A DNA stretch of 64,000 nt from Candidatus Pantoea formicae (GTDB taxonomy: Bacteria; Pseudomonadota; Gammaproteobacteria; Enterobacterales; Enterobacteriaceae): NCBI RefSeq assembly GCF_011752625.1, contig NZ_VWXD01000018.1, positions 1 through 64,000 on the forward strand. The letters run 5' to 3'. Shown one piece after another: positions 59,850 to 64,000 of the stretch (the stretch's first letter is position 1; each line of letters opens with the position of its first letter). A program made the translations under genes and the position numbers. A model generated the notes under the pieces. It did no database searches. It was not told where the DNA came from and saw only the letters and a program-made list of their open reading frames with translations.

Positions 59850-60614
59850 ATGCCGTTCCATACAACTGATACCGTCTGCGGTATCGTGGGCGTACTGCCT
59901 GAAACCCTGCGACGCTGGCGGCGGGCAGGCCTTATATCCCCGCCCTCAAAAGAAGGGTACTCGGACGCCCAGCTGGCGTGTGCGCTGCGCGTGCTGGACC
60001 TGACCGCCGGAGGCAATACGCTGTTTGACATTCACGCGACGCTGCGCTGGCCGGGGCTGGCGCTCAGGGGCGGCTGGACGTTCCGCGAGGAGGATATGCT
60101 GCAGCTGCTCCACCGCCACACCGATGACGACGTGCGCCGGGAAATGCGCATGATGGCCACGGACTACTGTACCGACGACTTCGTCAACCGCTACCTGCGG
60201 CCGCTCAATCTGTGGCTGCGCAGCGACGCCAGTGAAGGCGCCACGGAACGACAGGGGCGCTTCCATGCGGCCGTACTGGCGCAGTGGAGCCTGATGGCTT
60301 CGGCGTCAGCGAGGCGTGCCACCATTCCCCTGTTTCTGGAGGCGGTCAGCGTCACGGACAGCACGGAAATCTGGATGGAAGCCATCCGGCTGACGGGCCA
60401 GGGGTTCAGGGTGGAGGTTAATGATGCATGCAGCGGCATCCCTGCAAGCGCCCTGAGGCACCACGACCATCACCTGATGTGGTGCGGTAACGGCATCAGT
60501 GCAGCGATGCGCGACCACTTCCGCCTGAACCTGGAGCGCGGTGAGGCCATTATGCTGACCGGCGACGACCGGCGGCTGGTCAGCAACGCTGATGCGCTGA
60601 CAGCCGTCGCATAA
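59850..60614 (+). CDS. bluR: BluR/MlrA-like MerR-family regulator
   Basis: A 254-residue regulator. The N-terminal MerR helix-turn-helix reads VCGIVGVLPETLRRWRRAGLISPP with a following wing (KEGYSDAQLACALRVLDL). A long C-terminal domain lacks cysteine metal sites and resembles the BluR (YcgE)/MlrA type, whose C-terminal half is cobalamin-domain-like. In E. coli BluR represses the connector operon and is released by light-activated BluF. It lies 192 bases upstream of the bluF-like gene on the same strand. Start 59850 puts the HTH at the usual distance; the open frame extends to 59751. Confidence 0.82.
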   Translation: MPFHTTDTVCGIVGVLPETLRRWRRAGLISPPSKEGYSDAQLACALRVLDLTAGGNTLFDIHATLRWPGLALRGGWTFREEDMLQLLHRHTDDDVRREMRMMATDYCTDDFVNRYLRPLNLWLRSDASEGATERQGRFHAAVLAQWSLMASASARRATIPLFLEAVSVTDSTEIWMEAIRLTGQGFRVEVNDACSGIPASALRHHDHHLMWCGNGISAAMRDHFRLNLERGEAIMLTGDDRRLVSNADALTAVA

Positions 60615-60805
60615 GGTCGTCACCGTTCTTTCTGAGGTTTCACAGGTAGCATTCTGATTCCTGCCCGCTGATACCTCTGCGCGGTGCAGCCTGCGCTGAC
60701 CCGTAAAGCTCCGGTACGAGCCAGACCCGGCTACCGGTCCGGTTTGAGAAAGCTCGGCCGGCTGCTATGGTGACCGTGACAATCTGCGGCAATACGGAGC
60801 CTGTA

Positions 60806-61966
60806 ATGCTTACAACCATAATTTACCGGAGCCACCTCGCCGATGACGTGCCCGTCAGCATTCTGCCGGGCATGGTGGAGAAGGCAACGCTGCTCAACGC
60901 CCGCCATCAGGTGACGGGCATCCTGCTGTTTAACGGCACGCACTTCTTCCAGATCCTGGAGGGCCCGGAACAGGGCGTGCTGGACATCTACGCCCGCATC
61001 TGCGCCGACCGGCGCCATCACAACGTGGTTGAGCTGATGCGCGACTACTCGCCGTCGCGGCGCTTCGGCAACCACGGCATGGAGCTGTTCGATCTGCGCC
61101 ATCACCCCCGCGGCAGCGTGCTGCAGGCGGTGCTTGACCGCGGCACCTCTAAGTACCGCCTGACCTATGACGATCGCGGCCTGCAGTTTCTGCGAACCTT
61201 CGTGGAGGCCCGGGAGAAAGAAAACTACTTTGAGGTTCTGCCCGCCGACTACTGGGACTTTGTGCCGGATGAGAACGGGTCACCGGCCCCCGCCGCGGGC
61301 GTGACCTTCCGCCCGGTGGTCGACCCGCTCGGCCGTGAGGTCACGGCCCTTGAGGCCATACCCGATGATGCGCCGGAGGGGCTCTCCGGCGATGCGATGT
61401 ACGTACATAATCTCGCTGCGGTCACCGGGGCGCTGCACAGAGCCGGCAGGTCATGCCCTGACGACATGATGCTCTACCTCAGCATTCTGCCCGGGACGCT
61501 GATATCCGTTCCGGATGCCGTTGGCCGGATTGTCCGCGCCATCGACAGCGCTGAACTGGTGCCGCAGCAAATCATACTGGGCGTCAGCGAGACGGAGGTG
61601 ATTTCTCAGCTGGGAGCATTTTCCGCAGCGGTGCGGCAGCTGAAGCAGGCCGGCATCAGCCTCTCTGTCGATAACTTCGGTGACGGCTCCGCCGGGCTGT
61701 CTCTGCTGGCGCACGTTCAGCCGGACCGCGTGCGCATCGGCGCCGCGATCGTGCGCAATATTCACCGCAGCGGACCCCGCCAGGCGGTGGTGCACGCGGT
61801 GCTGCGCTGCTGTTCTGCGCTGGAGATTAACGTCATCGCGGCGGGCATCGAGCAGCCGGAAGAGTGGATGTGGCTGGAGGCGGCAGGGGTCACTGATTTC
61901 CAGGGCGCGCTGTTCACCGCAGAGGGGGCGGCCGTGGCCTGGCCGGAAACCCGCGAGGCCGTCTGA
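60806..61966 (+). CDS. bluF: BluF-like BLUF-EAL blue-light photoreceptor
   Basis: A 386-residue protein collinear with E. coli BluF (YcgF). The BLUF domain keeps MLTTIIYRSH (Tyr7), Asn31 and LFNGTHFFQILEGPE (Gln49), the residues that hold and switch FAD. A linker (GTSKYRLTYDDRGLQF) matches E. coli. The EAL part is degenerate: the EAL motif reads LEAIP and the DDFGTG loop reads DNFGDG, so it is unlikely to cleave c-di-GMP. As in E. coli it probably binds and antagonises BluR in blue light. GGAG precedes the ATG at 60806; a GC-rich hairpin (61984-61999) follows the stop. Confidence 0.93.
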   Translation: MLTTIIYRSHLADDVPVSILPGMVEKATLLNARHQVTGILLFNGTHFFQILEGPEQGVLDIYARICADRRHHNVVELMRDYSPSRRFGNHGMELFDLRHHPRGSVLQAVLDRGTSKYRLTYDDRGLQFLRTFVEAREKENYFEVLPADYWDFVPDENGSPAPAAGVTFRPVVDPLGREVTALEAIPDDAPEGLSGDAMYVHNLAAVTGALHRAGRSCPDDMMLYLSILPGTLISVPDAVGRIVRAIDSAELVPQQIILGVSETEVISQLGAFSAAVRQLKQAGISLSVDNFGDGSAGLSLLAHVQPDRVRIGAAIVRNIHRSGPRQAVVHAVLRCCSALEINVIAAGIEQPEEWMWLEAAGVTDFQGALFTAEGAAVAWPETREAV

Positions 61967-61983
61967 GGCGCAGGAACAGAACA

Positions 61984-61999
61984 GGGGCCCGCAGGCCCC
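61984..61999. terminator. Hairpin after bluF
   Basis: GGGGCC and GGCCCC pair over four bases, directly between the convergent bluF and 62006-62308 genes. No T-run follows, so termination strength is uncertain. Confidence 0.4.
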
Positions 62000-62005
62000 G
62001 TATGA

Positions 62006-62308
62006 TTAACAGGATGCGGCACGGTGAGGCGGAAGCTGCGTGGCCATAACGGCCGCGGGCACATCAGCCTTTTCCTGCCGCAGGGTTCTGCCGCGGTTGG
62101 CCTTTTCAAGCCAGGTGCGGAAATGCGTCATCATGGCCGCCGCATGCTGCGCGTCCGGCGTGCGGTAAATCAGCAGCCGGCTTTTGGTCTGGTTTGAGAA
62201 GTCGAGGGCATAAATCTCAATGCCGGCCTCGCGCTGCTCGCTTTCAATTGCTGTGAAATGCATGTCAGGCCAGCGGTTCACCTTCAGCATAAACTCACTT
62301 AGAATCAT
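62006..62308 (-). CDS. Hypothetical protein convergent with bluF
   Basis: A 100-residue soluble protein (MILSEFMLKVNRWPDMHFTAIESEQ...) with alternating strand-like parts (IEIYALDFSNQTKSRLLIYRT) and a helix (HAAAMMTHFRTWLEK). AAAGGCG precedes its ATG. No family is recognised. Confidence 0.6.
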   Translation of the reverse strand: MILSEFMLKVNRWPDMHFTAIESEQREAGIEIYALDFSNQTKSRLLIYRTPDAQHAAAMMTHFRTWLEKANRGRTLRQEKADVPAAVMATQLPPHRAASC

Positions 62309-62558
62309 TTTATTCGCCTTTTATTGTTTTTAAACCGGTACTTTTTTCACTGGTCTGTCCAGCGTAGAACTGGTTGCGGACTCTGCAAGCCGTCAGCACG
62401 GCTTCAGACGTAAAAATTTCGTAAAGGCAATCGCTCAGCCCTCCTTTCAGCGCTGCAGGTTGCTGCAGGTTGCTGCAGCATGCGTCAGCAGGGCATGCCC
62501 GGCAATACGCCGGCGGACTATCAGTGCAACAGGTAATTACGTACAGGGGAAAGCAGCG

Positions 62559-62864
62559 ATGATCACCGAAGACCGGCTCAGCCAGATCGCGGAGAATCCG
62601 GACAGTCATGACGCGGAGGTCGTGGCGATGGCGCAGGAGCTCCTGCAGCTGCGCCGCACGCTGGGCGCGCCCTGGGCCGTGGTACAGCCGCTGGGCGAGC
62701 TTTACGTGGAGGACGGAAACGCGGCCATGATCTGGCCGGCGAGCCTGGCGGAGCGCGGCGACGTCTGCCTGTACCGCCTGGAGAAGCCTTCACCGGGGGT
62801 GGATGCCGCGCCGCCCGCAGCAAAGCAGCGCGGCCGCAGAAAGAAATTACCGGCGCCGGAGTAA
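62559..62864 (+). CDS. Hypothetical protein with basic tail
   Basis: A 101-residue protein. An N-terminal helical part (RLSQIAENPDSHDAEVVAMAQELLQLR), a Trp-containing middle and a Pro/Lys/Arg-rich tail (KQRGRRKKLPAPE) are visible. AGGGGAAAG precedes the ATG. The helix-plus-basic-tail design occurs in small phage and plasmid proteins of unknown role. Confidence 0.55.
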   Translation: MITEDRLSQIAENPDSHDAEVVAMAQELLQLRRTLGAPWAVVQPLGELYVEDGNAAMIWPASLAERGDVCLYRLEKPSPGVDAAPPAAKQRGRRKKLPAPE

Positions 62865-63008
62865 GGTATTTTCAGGACAGCATACCTCTGCCGGACAGCG
62901 CTGGCGCAGCAGCGCAAAAAGTTTTCTGTCGGTTCTTGTCTCCGTGAATGTTCGGGCCAGCTGCGCTGTGGTAAGCTCTGCGCCCGAAAACTGCTGCCGG
63001 AAAACCCC

Positions 63009-63260
63009 ATGAAAAATGACTTTGAAGAAAAAATGGCCGACATCATGATTGGCGAGGCCGTCACCGCGCTGCTGGAACAGGACATCGCCATCAGCTGGGC
63101 CGTCCTGGCGGACCGCCTGCGGGCGGCGATTGAGCATGAAACGGATGAAGACCGCGTTCGCGCAGGGCTGCGCGCCATTGAAGAGGTGCGGCGGGAAATG
63201 CAGATTCGCGCCAGTGAAAAGATCGGCGTGGCCAGCCTGACAGAGCAAAAGCTCCACTGA
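63009..63260 (+). CDS. YmgA-like connector protein (3)
   Basis: An 83-residue protein. MADIMIGEAVTALLEQDIAISWAVLADRL followed by a second helix (RAGLRAIEEVRREM) matches the pattern of the YmgA-like proteins at 57461 and 59370. ATG start. It is followed by another connector-like gene 78 bases downstream. Confidence 0.65.
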   Translation: MKNDFEEKMADIMIGEAVTALLEQDIAISWAVLADRLRAAIEHETDEDRVRAGLRAIEEVRREMQIRASEKIGVASLTEQKLH

Positions 63261-63300
63261 CGGCCGGGGCGCCGAGGTATCAGCCCCAGCGTCTTTATGA

Positions 63301-63306
63301 TATACT
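63301..63306 (+). promoter_or_regulatory. -10 element before the connector-like gene
   Basis: TATACT, 33 bases upstream of the ATG at 63339, without a recognisable -35 box. Fits a sigma-S-dependent or activated promoter. Confidence 0.4.
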
Positions 63307-63338
63307 GTACACTTATCCACCTTACGGACGGAGGTCAT

Positions 63339-63536
63339 ATGAACGATGACACCACCGCCGAAGATATCTACGCCGTTATCGGAACGGTCGTGGCGCGCCT
63401 TCTTAAGCCGGACCAGTACCTCACCCTTCACGAAATCACCAGCGCCCTGCACAGCATGGGCGAAGCGGCAGGCGCTGCCGGGACGCGCGAAAGCTGCGAA
63501 CGCGCCGTCAGGCTGCTGGCTCAGCAGATGCACTGA
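63339..63536 (+). CDS. Small connector-like protein, paralogue of 58286-58486
   Basis: A 65-residue helical protein (MNDDTTAEDIYAVIGTVVARLL...) with GGAGG before its ATG. It shares length and pattern with 58286-58486. Its two-helix layout (IGTVVARLL, then LTLHEITSAL, then RESCERAVRLLAQQM) resembles the YcgZ/YmgC/AriR superfamily in general shape only. Confidence 0.6.
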   Translation: MNDDTTAEDIYAVIGTVVARLLKPDQYLTLHEITSALHSMGEAAGAAGTRESCERAVRLLAQQMH

Positions 63537-63626
63537 CCTTCAGATTCCTCCCGTTCTGACGATCACTCCTCGCGCAATGACGGTGACGTGCCACACTGAT
63601 AAATGTGAAATCGTTTAAACCGGGAG

Positions 63627-63752
63627 ATGCCTGTGAAAGTCTGGATTGCCGTAACCCTCGCCGCCGCCGTCAGCTGCTCCGTGTGGGCTTCACAGGGAGG
63701 ATTTGACTCACCGGCTGCGCCGTCTGCCGCGCACGTCACACAGCAGAAGTAG
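63627..63752 (+). CDS. 41-residue exported micropeptide resembling the start of YgiW/YdeI (BOF) proteins
   Basis: A short ORF (MPVKVWIAVTLAAAVSC...) with a GGGAG site and a clear signal peptide ending at VWA-S. The mature part SQGGFDSPAAPSAA recalls the QGGF/QGGL start of YgiW and YdeI stress-induced OB-fold proteins. Then it stops. It is either a truncated relic or a genuine micropeptide. It is convergent with the AriR-like gene, only two bases apart. Confidence 0.5.
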   Translation: MPVKVWIAVTLAAAVSCSVWASQGGFDSPAAPSAAHVTQQK

Positions 63753-63754
63753 CC

Positions 63755-64000
63755 TCAGAAGCCTTCGTCGTCGGGCGTTTTGCCCACCACGATTTCCAGC
63801 GCGCTGCGAAGCACGTCCTGCTGGACCACATCTGAGGTGCTCTCCAGCTCGGCGATAAGATAAAGAATGATCGCTTTGCTGGTGACCTTTTTGCCGTGAA
63901 TAACGATGTCGCGGATAACGGCGTCCAGCACGGCGGTTTCGGCGGCCAGCGCGTCGCCGCCGCTGCGGAAGTGCTGAATGATGTCGGCTTCAGTGGAGGA
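63755..64000 (-). CDS. ariR: AriR/YmgB-like connector protein (2), start outside the window
   Basis: The frame enters from the right edge and runs 81 codons to the stop at 63757-63755. IIQHFRSGGDALAAETAVLDAVI, then SKAIILYLIAELESTSDVVQQDVLRSALEIVV and KTPDD match E. coli AriR (YFRSSGNLLEEESAVL, IILSLIHSLETTSD, VIRKTLEIVL, TADD) over the full visible length. It is the closest AriR match in the window; the N-terminus is missing. Confidence 0.88.
   Translation of the reverse strand, partial: SSTEADIIQHFRSGGDALAAETAVLDAVIRDIVIHGKKVTSKAIILYLIAELESTSDVVQQDVLRSALEIVVGKTPDDEGF

Overview
The window is a 64 kb piece of a conjugative plasmid from an enterobacterium (order Enterobacterales). Three things support this: an almost complete F-type transfer operon in near-F gene order, an oriT with the F-like nic sequence, and a RepA controlled by an antisense RNA, a leader peptide and a pseudoknot. 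The sequence is mostly GC-rich with a few clearly AT-rich islands. Pantoea/Erwinia, Enterobacter, Klebsiella or Serratia relatives are all possible hosts; the window alone does not fix the genus. I saw no tRNA, rRNA, insertion sequence, CRISPR array, partition system or antibiotic-resistance gene.

Layout. 1-4.6 kb is cargo: a partial ANR-like regulator, an SRAP (YedK/HMCES) protein, small unknowns, a RES-domain protein, an MccF-like S66 peptidase, and a Tlde1-like (DUF2778) effector with a likely immunity partner. 4.7-8.9 kb holds plasmid housekeeping genes (DUF1173-like, Nuc-type PLD nuclease, KTSC, DUF2913). 8.9-10.6 kb is the replicon: origin region with a DnaA box, repA, an overlapping 17-residue leader peptide, and an antisense RNA whose hairpin loop can pair in a pseudoknot with the leader. 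11.2-45.2 kb is the transfer operon, read on the minus strand: traA-L-E-K-B, an rfaH paralogue, two tiny genes, traV, a P-loop micro-ORF, traC-trbI-traW, a five-gene insert, traU-trbC-traN-traF, a trbA-position gene, traQ-like, trbB, a membrane gene, an AAA+-like gene, traH-traG-traS-traT, two membrane genes, traD-traI and a DsbA-like gene. A TraY-like tandem ribbon-helix-helix gene is divergent from traA, with a perfect CRP site between them. 46.3-47.4 kb is traM and oriT.

From 47.4 kb rightward lies the leading region, which enters the recipient first. It has P19 lytic transglycosylase, a DUF932 protein, ArdB-type antirestriction protein, a DNA methyltransferase, a DUF1380-like protein and several unknowns. 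Nearly all are on the minus strand, so the transferred plus strand is their template. They are separated by long GC-rich repeated intergenic segments full of hairpins, which are candidates for single-stranded-DNA promoters.

The right end (57.4-64 kb) is the most unusual part. It is a plasmid-borne version of the E. coli blue-light module: a BluR-like MerR repressor, a BluF-like BLUF-EAL photoreceptor with the flavin-site residues intact, and at least seven small proteins resembling the YcgZ/YmgA/AriR connectors, plus several other tiny stress-type ORFs. In E. coli, blue light makes BluF antagonise BluR, which releases the connectors that act on the Rcs phosphorelay, matrix and biofilm. A self-transmissible plasmid carrying an expanded copy could tie light to host surface state.
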